In this document: piece after piece, positions 9,084 through 17,448 of the stretch
Layout: every line of letters begins with the position of its first letter
Numbering within the stretch: position 1 is the first letter of the stretch
NCBI RefSeq assembly: GCF_022828475.1
Contig: NZ_CP059557.1
Span: 3,457,470-3,521,469, forward strand
DNA from: Saccharopolyspora gloriosae
Lineage (GTDB): Bacteria; Actinomycetota; Actinomycetes; Mycobacteriales; Pseudonocardiaceae
Direction: 5' to 3'
DNA length: 64,000 nt
Notes under the pieces: model-generated
The model's input: the letters and a program-made list of their open reading frames with translations, nothing else
Database searches by the model: none
What the model was told of the DNA's origin: nothing
Made by a program: the position numbers and the translations under genes

Positions 9084-9096
9084 GGCACTTAGTGTC
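9084..9096. promoter_or_regulatory. candidate TetR operator, copy 2
   Basis: GGCACTTAGTGTC starts two bases after the TetR stop codon and matches 11 of 13 bases of the palindrome at 8314-8326. Its position downstream of the gene is unusual for an operator. Confidence 0.4.
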
Positions 9097-9148
9097 AGAA
9101 ACTGGTCCGTGGTTCAACGCCACGTCGGCACTTTCTTAGCTCTATCTT

Positions 9149-9168
9149 TTCAGCCTTGACCGAAATCA
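9149..9168. promoter_or_regulatory. AT-richer element, site S2
   Basis: TTCAGCCTTGACCGAAATCA is a degenerate relative of sites S1 (1672-1691) and S3 (9708-9727). It lies in the gap between the TetR gene and a small minus-strand gene. Confidence 0.25.
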
Positions 9169-9265
9169 TCACGACACGACGAACACCGACAACACCAGCA
9201 ATGAGGGAACCGACGAGTCGAAGACCTAACTGCACCGTCGATCTCGGAACTGATCTGTCCGGGCG

Positions 9266-9315
9266 CTCCCCGACGATGAGCGGGGAGTCGACCGCCGAGC
9301 GATGCGGCTCGGCGG
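9266..9315. terminator. two adjacent hairpins
   Basis: CTCCCCG/CGGGGAG (9266-9272, 9281-9287) is followed by a perfect CCGCCGAGC/GCTCGGCGG stem (9292-9300, 9307-9315). They lie between the convergent TetR gene and the 53-aa gene and could terminate both. The rest of the 300-bp gap (9083-9383) shows only the operator copy and site S2. Confidence 0.5.
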
Positions 9316-9383
9316 TCGTGCGCGTTCGGCGACCGGTACCGCTCGCCGCGCACCTCCGGCGAGGGGCCGGCCGCGTCGGCTGC

Positions 9384-9545
9384 TCAGTCGTAGCCGCGGA
9401 TCAAGTGGCTCTCGTCGGTGTCGTCGAGATCGTCGGGCCATGGCTGCCGGTGCTGCGCCGGGATGGTGGCGTCCGGCATGAGGGTGTGCACGCTCGCACT
9501 GGGGTAGTCGAGGGCGTCGGCCCGGTTTCGCTCGGCGGGATCCAC
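9384..9545 (-). CDS. small acidic hypothetical protein (53 aa)
   Basis: The GTG at 9545 has an ideal AAGGAG six bases upstream, and this decides the start; a longer in-frame ATG start at 9659 lacks such a site. The product is acidic, has no cysteine and no membrane segment, and ends DDLDDTDESHLIRGYD. I recognise no family. It is flanked by AT-richer elements S2 and S3. It could be a free-standing regulatory peptide or a small cytosolic protein. Confidence 0.5.
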   Translation of the reverse strand: MDPAERNRADALDYPSASVHTLMPDATIPAQHRQPWPDDLDDTDESHLIRGYD

Positions 9546-9707
9546 TGTCTGCTCCTTGTTCTTCGGGTGTCGGGAGGGTAAGGCCGATGGTCCTGGGGAG
9601 TGGTACAGATCGCACTCCCACCACGCCGTCGATACCTTCAGTGCACCGGAATGAACCACAGCTCAGAAGCAGCAGAGTGTCATGGCCGTGTAATGAACTC
9701 GATAAGA

Positions 9708-9727
9708 TCAGTGTCAGCTGAAATTAA
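9708..9727. promoter_or_regulatory. AT-richer element, site S3
   Basis: TCAGTGTCAGCTGAAATTAA differs from S1 at 1672-1691 by a two-base swap. It lies between the 53-aa gene and the DUF5703 gene, about 165 bp upstream of the former. Confidence 0.35.
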
Positions 9728-9796
9728 ACCTTCGACACTCACAACGACCGAAAAACGCCCCGACCGATGGGCCGGGCGTCTCGGGGAGGCGAGGAC

Positions 9797-10069
9797 TCAG
9801 GTGAGCAGTTCGGGCACGCCGGGGGTGCTGCGTTTGCGGCGGAGCCAGACTTTGCGGGTGCCGTCGGCGTAGAGCAGCACGCGGGACAGTTCCCAGCCGG
9901 AGAACTCGGCGTGGATGCTCAGCTGGGTCGCGGCGCTGGGCCGGGTGACCCCCGGCGGTAGCCGCAGCGGGCGGTACTCCCACTTGTCGTCGGTCCAGCC
10001 GACGTCCCGCGCCCCGCCGAGGGCGGGGGCGGGCTGGGAAGAGGTTTCGGGGTCCTTCTCTTCGCTCAT
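9797..10069 (-). CDS. DUF5703 family protein
   Basis: This 90-aa actinobacterial protein of unknown function has the family pattern EYRPLRLPPGVTR, then AEFSGWELSRVLLYADGTRKVWLRR. The N-terminal 25 residues are polar and probably disordered. Its ATG overlaps the stop of the upstream lipoprotein gene (ATGA), so the two are translationally coupled and likely act together at the cell envelope. Confidence 0.85.
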   Translation of the reverse strand: MSEEKDPETSSQPAPALGGARDVGWTDDKWEYRPLRLPPGVTRPSAATQLSIHAEFSGWELSRVLLYADGTRKVWLRRKRSTPGVPELLT

Positions 10070-11034
10070 GGCGTCACCACCTGGAGTCCCGCCCCGGTTG
10101 CCGAGGCGACGTAGACATGTCCGGTTTCGGGGTCGACGGTCACGGAGTCAGGTTGCTGGACGGTGGGCATGCGGTGGACTTCTCGGGGTTCTCCGCCCGC
10201 GATGTCGTAGCCGACGAGTTCGTTGGTGGCGGTGAGGGTGATCCAGGCGAGGTCGCGGGCGGGGTCGTAGGCCAGGCCGTACGGGGCGCCGGGAACGGGA
10301 TAGCGCTGCTTCATGATCAGCGGATCGGTGTCGAAGGCGAGGAGTTCTTCGCCGCGAGTGTCGACGGTGAGGACTCGGCCGTAGCGGTCGGCGACCATCC
10401 GGGTGGCGCCGGTGCCCGCGCGCAGGGCGGGTTGCTTGTCGCCCGTCGCGAGGTCGATGGGGATCAAGGAGGTGCTGAGGGTGTCGAGGACGTGGAGCCG
10501 GCCGCTCAGGACGAGCAGCTCGGCGGGGCGCTTGAAACCGGTCGCTTGGACACCGTTGGGCAGCACGACGGTGTTGGTCGCGCGCAGGGCGACGGCGAGT
10601 CCGCCGGGCACGGCGGTGGCGTCGATGGGGCCGCCGGGATAGCGGAGTTGTTCGGCGGTGGCGGTGGCCGGGTCGATGCGGGCGACGAGGTCGGCGTCGG
10701 GTTGCGCGGCCAGCAGCGCACCATCGGGGGTGGTGCGCAGCGTGGCGGGTTCGCCGGGCAGTTCGAGGGTGCGCGGCGGGCGGTTGAGGTCCCGGGTGTC
10801 GTAGAGGGACACGGTGCGTCCGTGCGCGGTGGCGAGAGTGCCCGGCAGCTGGGCGGTGCGGGTGGTGGCCGGTGCGGCTCGGACGGTGCCCGCCGGCGGG
10901 GCGTCGGCTCTGGGTGCGTGGGCCGGTTCGGCGGCGGTGAGGGTGTCGGTGACTTGCAGCGGGTCGCCGGCGCCGACGCTGCCGCAGCCGGTGAGCACGG
11001 TGGCGGTGATGCAGGCGGCGACCAGTCGGCGCAA
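10066..11034 (-). CDS. lipoprotein with a YncE-like beta-propeller
   Basis: The N terminus is a lipoprotein signal: [17 protein letters not shown], with the lipobox LTGC. The rest resembles a YncE/NHL-type propeller, with repeated short blades such as [51 protein letters not shown] and [15 protein letters not shown]. The product is therefore probably a surface-anchored binding protein. The start is a TTG at 11034 with GGAGG five bases upstream; no good ATG is present. It is the first gene of a coupled pair with DUF5703. Confidence 0.75.
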   Translation of the reverse strand: MRRLVAACITATVLTGCGSVGAGDPLQVTDTLTAAEPAHAPRADAPPAGTVRAAPATTRTAQLPGTLATAHGRTVSLYDTRDLNRPPRTLELPGEPATLRTTPDGALLAAQPDADLVARIDPATATAEQLRYPGGPIDATAVPGGLAVALRATNTVVLPNGVQATGFKRPAELLVLSGRLHVLDTLSTSLIPIDLATGDKQPALRAGTGATRMVADRYGRVLTVDTRGEELLAFDTDPLIMKQRYPVPGAPYGLAYDPARDLAWITLTATNELVGYDIAGGEPREVHRMPTVQQPDSVTVDPETGHVYVASATGAGLQVVTP

Positions 11035-11420
11035 GGGGTCCTCCAGGTGCGTGCGCCCGCGGTTCGGGCGGTGACCGTTCCAGGATCCCTGATTTGGTGT
11101 GGTGGTCGTCCGCCCACCCCGGTGTCCGGGGAGTAAACGTCCAGCATGGCATCGGCGGGTGGTGGTGGACCAGGGCTGGTTCGAGCGGTGTTGCCGGGGT
11201 TCGGCGTTCATGTGGGGTTGGTCGAGAGTTCGTCTCGGTCGGTGTCGTGTGCGCGGGGTGTGCGGGGCGGGGTCGTCGCTGGTGGCCGGTGGGGGCGGGG
11301 TGGTCTCGGGCGGGTGCGGGTGGTGTTGCAAGATTTGCGTTCGAGGGGGAGGCGTTTCGCCCCGGGTGCGTGGCCGGTGCGTGCCTTGTTCATCTCTCGA
11401 ATGTGCTGGAGTGGGTTCAG
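11035..11420. other. intergenic region, lipoprotein / uppP divergent
   Basis: This 386-bp stretch separates two divergent genes and should hold both promoters. I see no convincing gene, hairpin or repeat in it. Confidence 0.4.
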
Positions 11421-12248
11421 TTGTCGTGGTTGCAGGCCATGGTGCTCGCCGTGGTCCAGGGTCTTACCGAGTTCCTGCCGATTTCGTCGTCAGGGCATTT
11501 GCGGATCGTCTCGGAGTTGTTCTTCGGTGAGGACGCGGGTGCGTCGTTCACGGCGGTGACGCAGATCGGTACGGAACTGGCGGTGGTGATCTTCTTCGCG
11601 AAGGACATCGTGCGGTTGATCGGAACGTGGTTCCGGGGTCTGGTGAATGCCGAGGTTCGGCGGACGCAGGATTACCGGTTGGCGTGGTACGTGATCGTGG
11701 GCAGTGTGCCGATCGCGGTTCTGGGGTTGTTGTTCCAGGACATGATCCGGGGTGCGTTGCGCAGTCTGTGGGTGACCGGGGCGATGTTGATCGTGTTCGG
11801 TGTGCTGCTGGGATTGGCGGAGCGTTTCGGCAAGCAGCGGCGGTCTCAGGACCAGTTGACGTTGCGCGATGGTGTGCTGATGGGCTTGGCGCAGTCGTTG
11901 GCGCTGGTTCCGGGTGTGTCGCGTTCCGGGGGCACGATCACGGCGGGTCTGTCGTTGGGGTTGACGCGGCCGACGGCGGTGCGGTTCTCGTTCCTGCTGG
12001 CGATTCCGGCGGTGTTCGCGGCGGGGTTGTCGGAGATTCCGCACGTGTTCGAGGGTGGGCCTGGTCTGCAGCCTTCGGGGGTGCAGATGATCGTAGCCAC
12101 GGTGGTCGCGGGTGTGGTCGGTTATGCCTGCATCGCGTGGTTGTTGCGGTTCGTGGAGCGCCACAGCGTGTACTTGTTCGTGTGGTACCGGATCGGTCTC
12201 GGTCTGCTGGTGTTCGCGTTGCTCGGTTTTGATGTGATGCAGCCCTGA
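11421..12248 (+). CDS. uppP: undecaprenyl-diphosphate phosphatase
   Basis: UppP (BacA) dephosphorylates undecaprenyl diphosphate at the membrane to recycle the peptidoglycan lipid carrier. Signature motifs are [14 protein letters not shown] near the N terminus and [12 protein letters not shown] in the second half; several hydrophobic helices follow. The start is taken as TTG at 11421, because GGAG lies nine bases upstream and the encoded [13 protein letters not shown] aligns with the usual N terminus; GTG at 11403 is the alternative. Length is 275 aa. A histidine phosphatase and DUF6314 follow on the same strand, a neighbourhood resembling that of mycobacterial uppP. Confidence 0.93.
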   Translation: MSWLQAMVLAVVQGLTEFLPISSSGHLRIVSELFFGEDAGASFTAVTQIGTELAVVIFFAKDIVRLIGTWFRGLVNAEVRRTQDYRLAWYVIVGSVPIAVLGLLFQDMIRGALRSLWVTGAMLIVFGVLLGLAERFGKQRRSQDQLTLRDGVLMGLAQSLALVPGVSRSGGTITAGLSLGLTRPTAVRFSFLLAIPAVFAAGLSEIPHVFEGGPGLQPSGVQMIVATVVAGVVGYACIAWLLRFVERHSVYLFVWYRIGLGLLVFALLGFDVMQP

Positions 12249-12266
12249 TCGGTGTTTCGTCCGCGC

Positions 12267-12298
12267 GGCGGCCCGGTGCCTTCTGGCGCCGGGCCGCC
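12267..12298. terminator. hairpin terminator after uppP
   Basis: GGCGGCCCGGTGCC and GGCGCCGGGCCGCC form a 14-bp stem with one mismatch and a four-base loop, 18 bp after the uppP stop. No long T-run follows. Confidence 0.55.
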
Positions 12299-12353
12299 GT
12301 GTTGTTCGGGTGGTGTTCGGCGGTGTGGGTTGTGGGGCTTACCCTCGGCGATC

Positions 12354-13046
12354 GTGGCGACTCTCATCTTGCTCAGGCACGCACGGTCGGCGGCGAACGG
12401 TTCGGGCATTCTCGCCGGGCGCAGTCCGGGGGTGGGCCTTGATGCGACGGGGATTTCTCAGGTGGCGGGTCTGGGGGCTCGGCTGAGCGAGGTGCCGGTG
12501 TCGTCGGTGGTGGTGTCGCCGTTGCAGCGGTGCGCGGAGACGGTGCGGGAGTTCGCGGCGTCGCGTGGTGTGGAGCCGGTGGTGGATGAGCGGTTGTCCG
12601 AGGTGGATTACGGGGAGTGGACGGGGCGAAAGGTCTCGGAGTTGACGGGGGAGTCGTTGTGGTCGGTGGTGCAGCAGCATCCGTCGGCGGCGGTGTTCCC
12701 CGGTGGTGAGGGTTTGGCGCAGGTGCAGTCGCGGGCGGTGGCGGCGATTCGGGAGCACGATGCGCGGGTGTCGGCGGAGTTCGGTCCGCATGCGGTGTGG
12801 TTGGCGTGTTCGCACGGTGATGTGATCAAGTCGGTGTTGGCGGATGCGCTGGGTGTGCATTTGGACGGTTTTCAGCGGATCGTGGTGGATCCGTGTTCGT
12901 TGAGCGTGGTGCGGTACACGGAGACGCGGCCGTTCGTGGTGAAGGTGAACGACACGGGTTCTGATGTGTCGGCGTTGTTGCCGCCGAAGGAGCCGGCGTC
13001 GTCGGATGCGGTGGTGGGTGGTTCGACGGGGTCGTCGGAGTCGTGA
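12354..13046 (+). CDS. histidine phosphatase, MSMEG_4193-type phosphomutase
   Basis: The catalytic LLRHARSAANGSG near the N terminus (R-H-A with the phosphorylated His) and SHGD in the second half identify the phosphoglycerate-mutase-like histidine phosphatase superfamily. Length is 230 aa. Its neighbours uppP and DUF6314 support assignment to the MSMEG_4193 subgroup, whose substrate is unknown. The GTG start at 12354 is the first codon of the conserved beta strand. The last 25 residues are Ser/Gly-rich and low-complexity. It overlaps the next gene by four bases. Confidence 0.85.
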   Translation: MATLILLRHARSAANGSGILAGRSPGVGLDATGISQVAGLGARLSEVPVSSVVVSPLQRCAETVREFAASRGVEPVVDERLSEVDYGEWTGRKVSELTGESLWSVVQQHPSAAVFPGGEGLAQVQSRAVAAIREHDARVSAEFGPHAVWLACSHGDVIKSVLADALGVHLDGFQRIVVDPCSLSVVRYTETRPFVVKVNDTGSDVSALLPPKEPASSDAVVGGSTGSSES

Positions 13047-13483
13047 CCGCGGGGTTCGCGGTGGAGGATCTGCCGGGTTTCTTCGTCGGCCGGTGGGGGT
13101 TGCGGCGGGGGATCGTGGATGACGCGGGTGCGCGGCTGGGTGGTTTCGAGGGTGAGGCGGTGTTCTCGGCGGAGCCGGATGGGTTGCTGGTCTATCGGGA
13201 GCGGGGTGTGCTGGAGTTGGGGGCGCATCGTGGTTCGGCGCAGCGCACGTTGCATTACCGGGTGACGGGGCCTGGTCGGGCGTCGGTGTTCTTCGATTAC
13301 GGGGGTTTCTTCCACGATTTGGATCTGCGGTCGGGTCGGTGGTGTGTGGAGCATCCGTGCCGGGCGGATTCGTATCGTGGTGAGTTCGTGGTGGTGGGCG
13401 CGGATTCGTGGTGGCAGCGGTGGCGGGTGTCGGGGCCTGCGAAGGCGCACACGTTGACGACGGATTTCGAGCGCGTCGGGTAG
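13043..13483 (+). CDS. DUF6314 family protein
   Basis: This 146-aa protein has a lipocalin-like or barrel-like pattern of alternating aromatic strands: DLPGFFVGRW, FFDYGGFFHDLDLRSG, HPCRADSYRGEF and WWQRWRVSGP. I recognise it as DUF6314, function unknown. The GTG start overlaps the phosphomutase stop, so it is translationally coupled. A strong intrinsic terminator lies about 190 bp downstream. Confidence 0.7.
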   Translation: MTAGFAVEDLPGFFVGRWGLRRGIVDDAGARLGGFEGEAVFSAEPDGLLVYRERGVLELGAHRGSAQRTLHYRVTGPGRASVFFDYGGFFHDLDLRSGRWCVEHPCRADSYRGEFVVVGADSWWQRWRVSGPAKAHTLTTDFERVG

Positions 13484-13670
13484 TGGTGGAAATTCGGTTG
13501 CGGCTGGTCGCGGTGGGCGACATGATCGTCGTGATGTGGGCGTTGTCGGAGGCGCCGCGAGGGTGTGGGGAGGTGGTCTTGTGAGCGTGTGGCGACAACT
13601 GTCGGGTTCGCGGTCCGGTCTGCCTGCTCGTGGTGGCGTGTTCTGACGCCGTTTTCGTGTGGTGGTGATT

Positions 13671-13697
13671 CCCGGGCCTGGTGGCTCGGGTTTTTTT
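13671..13697 (+). terminator. intrinsic terminator with U-tract
   Basis: CCCGGGCC pairs with GGCTCGGG (one wobble) around a TGGT loop and is followed directly by seven Ts. It ends only about 50 bp before the rtcB start, so it either closes the uppP-side transcript or attenuates rtcB. Confidence 0.8.
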
Positions 13698-13748
13698 GTG
13701 TCGTGTGCCGGGGAGCGGGGGCTTGTCGGCGGTTCTCAGGAGGTCGTG

Positions 13749-14939
13749 GTGGCCGGTGTGGTGCGGGGCGCTTCGGTGCCGATTCGGATGTGGGCGGATC
13801 CGGAGCGGGTGGAGGGTGCGGTGATGGATCAGCTGCGCAACATCGCGAATTTGCCGTGGGTGCACGGGTTGGCGGTGATGCCGGACGTGCATCTGGGCAA
13901 GGGCGCGACGGTGGGCAGTGTGATCGCGATGCGTGATGCGGTGTCTCCGGCGGCGGTGGGTGTGGACATCGGTTGTGGGATGAGTGCGGTGCGCACGTCG
14001 TTGCGGGCGGTGGATTTGCCGGACGATCTGGGGCGGTTGCGGCGGCGGATCGAGTCTGCGGTGCCGGTGGGGTTTTCGATGCATGACGAGCCGGTGGATG
14101 TGTCGCCGGTGGGTGGTGAGTCCGGTTGGAATGGTTTCTGGCGCCGGTTCGACGGGTTGCACGAGGGGGTGCGCCAGCGGCGTGGGCGGGCGTTGCGGCA
14201 GTTGGGCAGTTTGGGTGGCGGGAACCATTTCATCGAGGTGTGTTTGGAGCAGGGTGGTGCGGATGCGGGTCGGGTGTGGTTGATGCTGCATTCGGGGTCG
14301 CGCAACATCGGTAAGGAACTCGCGCAGCGGCACATCGAGGTGGCGCGGTCGTTGCCGCACAACGCGGATCTGCCTGATCGGGATCTGGCGGTGTTCGTGG
14401 CGGGTACGCCGCAGATGGAGTCGTACCGGCGGGATCTGTTCTGGGCGCAGGAGTACGCGCGGCGGAATCGGGCGGTGATGGTGTCGCTGGTGCAGCGCGC
14501 GTTGGTGGCGACGGTGCCGGGTGCGCGGTTCGATGAGCCGATTTCGTGTCATCACAACTACGTGGCTGAGGAGTGCTACGACGGGGTGGAGTTGTTGGTG
14601 ACTCGCAAGGGTGCGATTCGGGCCGGGAGTGGGGAGTGGGGGATCATTCCGGGCAGCATGGGGACGGGTTCGTTCATCGTGCGCGGGTTGGGGAATGCGG
14701 AGTCGTTCTCGTCGGCGTCGCATGGTGCGGGGCGGGCGATGTCGCGGACGAGGGCGCGTCGGGAGTTCACGGCGGCGGATCTGGTGGCGCAGACCGAGGG
14801 TGTGGAGTGCCGTAAGGACGCGGGTGTGGTCGATGAGATTCCGTCGGCGTACAAGGACATCAATGAGGTGATGCGGGCGCAGGCGGATCTGGTCGAGGTG
14901 GTGGCGCACCTCAAGCAGGTGGTGTGTGTGAAGGGCTAG
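13749..14939 (+). CDS. rtcB: RNA-splicing ligase RtcB
   Basis: RtcB joins RNA 2',3'-cyclic phosphate (or 3'-phosphate) ends to 5'-OH ends using GTP and Mn2+. Metal and nucleotide motifs are visible: VGVDIGCGM (metal Cys near residue 75), GGGNHFIEV, HSGSRNIG, and SHGAGR near 324 with the expected guanylated His region. AGGAGG at 13738-13743 favours the GTG at 13749 over the one at 13746. Length 396 aa fits the family. No archease or RtcA gene is adjacent. An intrinsic terminator sits just upstream. Confidence 0.92.
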   Translation: MAGVVRGASVPIRMWADPERVEGAVMDQLRNIANLPWVHGLAVMPDVHLGKGATVGSVIAMRDAVSPAAVGVDIGCGMSAVRTSLRAVDLPDDLGRLRRRIESAVPVGFSMHDEPVDVSPVGGESGWNGFWRRFDGLHEGVRQRRGRALRQLGSLGGGNHFIEVCLEQGGADAGRVWLMLHSGSRNIGKELAQRHIEVARSLPHNADLPDRDLAVFVAGTPQMESYRRDLFWAQEYARRNRAVMVSLVQRALVATVPGARFDEPISCHHNYVAEECYDGVELLVTRKGAIRAGSGEWGIIPGSMGTGSFIVRGLGNAESFSSASHGAGRAMSRTRARREFTAADLVAQTEGVECRKDAGVVDEIPSAYKDINEVMRAQADLVEVVAHLKQVVCVKG

Positions 14940-15028
14940 CGGAGTCCTGCCGGGGTGCGCTGAGGGGGCTTTGCAAGTCGTTGTCTTGTCGGCGGCGGAG
15001 CTGTGGGGGTTCCGCTATCGCTGGGTGC

Positions 15029-15304
15029 CTATGCAGGCCGTTTTGATAGGTCCCCGGCTGCTGTCGGGGTGGTTTCGGTGTGCAGGAGGTCCAGGGAGAG
15101 GCCGACTTCGGTGGCGACGGCGGCGACGGTGAAGAAGGCGGGGGTGGGGATGCGCCCGGTTTCGATCTTGCGGAGGGTTTCGGCGGAGATGCCTGCGCCG
15201 GTGGCGACGTCGGTGATGCTGCGGTCGCCGCGTGCGGTGCGCAGGAGTCGGCCGAGTTTTTCGCCGCGGGTTCGTTCGTCCGGGCTCAGCGGTACGCGCA
15301 CCAT
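15029..15304 (-). CDS. XRE family helix-turn-helix regulator
   Basis: This 91-aa one-domain repressor has a Cro/CI-type helix-turn-helix at about residues 16-70 (LGRLLRTARGDRSITDVATG, ISAETLRKIETGRIPTP). The C-terminal tail has no effector domain. It is divergent from the glycosyltransferase gene, and its own promoter region contains two direct repeats of CCGGTATA spaced 14 bp, a plausible autoregulatory operator. The regulated pathway is unknown. Confidence 0.85.
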   Translation of the reverse strand: MVRVPLSPDERTRGEKLGRLLRTARGDRSITDVATGAGISAETLRKIETGRIPTPAFFTVAAVATEVGLSLDLLHTETTPTAAGDLSKRPA

Positions 15305-15320
15305 GCCCGGGATCATACGG

Positions 15321-15350
15321 CCGGTATAACTATCCCGGTATAGGTATCGC
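15321..15350. promoter_or_regulatory. tandem CCGGTATA operator candidate
   Basis: CCGGTATA occurs at 15321-15328 and 15335-15342, 14 bp apart, and is followed by GGTATC. It lies immediately upstream of the XRE gene and is locally AT-richer than its surroundings. Confidence 0.45.
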
Positions 15351-15583
15351 GGCTCGATGTGGTGTCCGGGCTGCGATGTGCTGGGCTGGGGCCGAATCGA
15401 GCACCGGCGACGTCCCGCCTGTCCGGGCCGGGGTGCGGCAGTGGGGTGATTACGGTGTGCGCCGTGGCGAGAGCAGACAGTGTGATGATCGCCGCACGGT
15501 CCCCTGCCGCCACGGCTCCGTGGGCGCGGGCAAACTCGACTGGTATGGGGCCGAACAGGCCAGTGCCGATCGCTAGGGGAATC

Positions 15584-16762
15584 GTGAAGAAGCACATCGC
15601 CGTGGTCACCGCGCCGGGCCACGGGCATATCAATCCGACGTTGCCGCTGGTCGAGGAGCTGACGCGGCGTGGCCACCGGGTCAGCTACGCCACCGGGCCG
15701 CAGATGGCCGGCATCGTGGAGCAGGCCGGTGCCGAGGGTGTCGAGTTGCCCATGTCGCTGCCCTCGGTCACCCCCCAGATGCGGATGACCGTCGAGGCGA
15801 TGGCGGGGATGCTGGAGTTCTTGCACGGTGAGAGCCGCAAGGCGCTGCCGGTGCTGCTGGAGCGGTTCGAGGCCGAGCCGCCGGACGTGGTGTGCTTCGA
15901 CATGCTGACTCCGGTCGGGCGCATGCTGGCGCAGAAGCTGGACGTGCCGATGGTGGCGATGATGCCGAGTTTCGCGGCCAACGAGCAGGTGTCGCTGCAC
16001 CAGAAGATGCTGCCCGTCGACTTCGATCCGGACGACCCCGTGATGGTGCGGGCCGCGGGCCTGTTCGAGGAGCTCGCCGCGGAGTTCGGTCTTCCCGGTG
16101 ATCATGTTCCGATGCGTCCCGTGCCCGGTGTCACCAGTGTCGTGTTCCTGCCGAAGGCCTTCCAGATCGGCTCCGAGACCTTCGACGACCGGTTCCACTT
16201 CATCGGCCCCTGCCTGGGCAGCCGCGCCGAGCAGGACTACACCCCGGCCGACGAGCAGGCGCCGTTGCTGTTCATCTCGCTGGGCACCGCGTTCAACAAC
16301 CGTCCCGACCTGTACCGCACGTTCCTCGACGCGTTCAGCGACGGTGCGTGGCAGGTCGCGATGTCCATCGGCGGCACCGTCGAGGTGGCGGATCTGGGTG
16401 AGATTCCCGGGAATTTCGACGTGCGGGCCAGTTTCCCGCAGCCGGGCGTGCTGCAGCGCGCTTCGGCGTTCGTCACGCACAACGGCATGGGGTCCACGAT
16501 GGAGTCGCTGGCTTACGGGGTGCCGATGGTGGGGCTGCCGCAGATGCTGGAGCAGGCGGCCAACGCCGACCGCGTCACCGAGCTCGGCCTCGGTCGCCGC
16601 CTTCTTGAGGACGACCTCACCGCGGAGGGGCTGCGCGCCGCGGTCGATGAGGTCGCCGCCGATGAGGCGATCCGCGCGAACCTCGCGGCCATGCGTTCGG
16701 AGATCGACGCCGCGGGTGGCGCGGTCGCCGGTGTCGACGTGATCGAGGGCGCCTGCCGCTGA
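15584..16762 (+). CDS. macrolide-type UDP-glycosyltransferase
   Basis: This is a GT1-family (GT-B fold) enzyme of 392 aa, similar to actinomycete macrolide glycosyltransferases (OleD/Mgt type) that inactivate macrolides or decorate small hydrophobic acceptors. The N-terminal domain begins HIAVVTAPGHGHINPTLPLV, with the catalytic His in GHGH. The C-terminal donor site is at about 297-335: THNGMGSTMESLAYGVPMVG then QAANADRVTELGLG. GTG at 15584 has AGGGGA three bases upstream. It stands alone and is followed by two strong hairpins. The natural acceptor cannot be read from sequence. Confidence 0.88.
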   Translation: MKKHIAVVTAPGHGHINPTLPLVEELTRRGHRVSYATGPQMAGIVEQAGAEGVELPMSLPSVTPQMRMTVEAMAGMLEFLHGESRKALPVLLERFEAEPPDVVCFDMLTPVGRMLAQKLDVPMVAMMPSFAANEQVSLHQKMLPVDFDPDDPVMVRAAGLFEELAAEFGLPGDHVPMRPVPGVTSVVFLPKAFQIGSETFDDRFHFIGPCLGSRAEQDYTPADEQAPLLFISLGTAFNNRPDLYRTFLDAFSDGAWQVAMSIGGTVEVADLGEIPGNFDVRASFPQPGVLQRASAFVTHNGMGSTMESLAYGVPMVGLPQMLEQAANADRVTELGLGRRLLEDDLTAEGLRAAVDEVAADEAIRANLAAMRSEIDAAGGAVAGVDVIEGACR

Positions 16763-16770
16763 CGGTCCCG

Positions 16771-16844
16771 GTGTCCGGATCCACTGCCGCGGCAACGGAT
16801 CCGGACACGGCGGCGCCCCGCACCGGTGGGCGGTGCGGGGCGCC
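16771..16844. terminator. tandem perfect hairpins, bidirectional terminator
   Basis: GTGTCCGGATCC/GGATCCGGACAC (16771-16782, 16797-16808) and GGCGCCCCGCACC/GGTGCGGGGCGCC (16812-16824, 16832-16844) are both perfect stems. They fill the gap between the convergent glycosyltransferase and mtnD genes. Confidence 0.75.
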
Positions 16845-16859
16845 GCGTTCGGGTCGAGG

Positions 16860-17435
16860 TCAGCTGCGGGAGGCCATCAGCTCGTCGAATCCGGGGAAGC
16901 GCTCGGCGGTGTCGGTGTTGAGGAACTCGCCGATCCAGCCGTCGTCGTCGTGGAAGAAGCGGATCGACACGAAATCGGGGCTGGTGCCCATGTCGAACCA
17001 GTGCGTGGTGTTGGCGGGCACGCTCAGCAGGTCGCCTGCCTCGCACAGCACCGCGTACACCTTGCCTTCCAGGTGCAGGTAGAACACCCCGGCGCCGCGG
17101 GCGAAGAAGCGGTCCTCGTCGTCGTCGTGGGTGTGCTCGGACAGGAACTTCTCGCGTGCGGCTTTGGCTTTCGCCGGCCATTCCGGGTCGTCGGAGGGGC
17201 GCATCGCGATCGCGTCGACCTTGATGTAGCCCTCGCTGTCGATGACCCGGTCCACTTCCGCCCGGTAGGCGTCGAGGACTTCCTCGGAGGTCGGGTCGGC
17301 GGGCAGGTCCTGCAGTTGCCAGCGGTCGAAGCGCACCCCGAATTCCTTGAGGATGCCGCCGATCTCGGCGGGGTCCTCGGTGCGCACCGTGGCGGTGGCG
17401 GGATCGGTGTCGTCCCACACGGTCAGCAGCGTCAT
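16860..17435 (-). CDS. mtnD: acireductone dioxygenase
   Basis: MtnD oxidises the acireductone 1,2-dihydroxy-3-keto-5-methylthiopentene to 2-keto-4-methylthiobutyrate and formate with a bound metal. The cupin metal ligands are visible as His101, His103 and Glu107 (EHTHDDDEDRF) and His145 (NTTHWF). Length is 191 aa. It is the last gene of the salvage operon, 13 bp after mtnB. Two tandem hairpins follow its stop. Confidence 0.93.
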   Translation of the reverse strand: MTLLTVWDDTDPATATVRTEDPAEIGGILKEFGVRFDRWQLQDLPADPTSEEVLDAYRAEVDRVIDSEGYIKVDAIAMRPSDDPEWPAKAKAAREKFLSEHTHDDDEDRFFARGAGVFYLHLEGKVYAVLCEAGDLLSVPANTTHWFDMGTSPDFVSIRFFHDDDGWIGEFLNTDTAERFPGFDELMASRS

Positions 17436-17448
17436 GTGCCTCTCCTCA

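Noticed and set aside
12339-14909. Very long open frame antisense to the phosphomutase, DUF6314 and rtcB genes
   Set aside because: It is rich in Arg/His/Pro, matches no family and mirrors strongly coding plus-strand genes; it is a high-GC shadow.
15029-16795. Long open frame antisense to the glycosyltransferase
   Set aside because: Only its last 91 codons, the XRE regulator, make sense as protein; the rest is the antisense of the glycosyltransferase gene.
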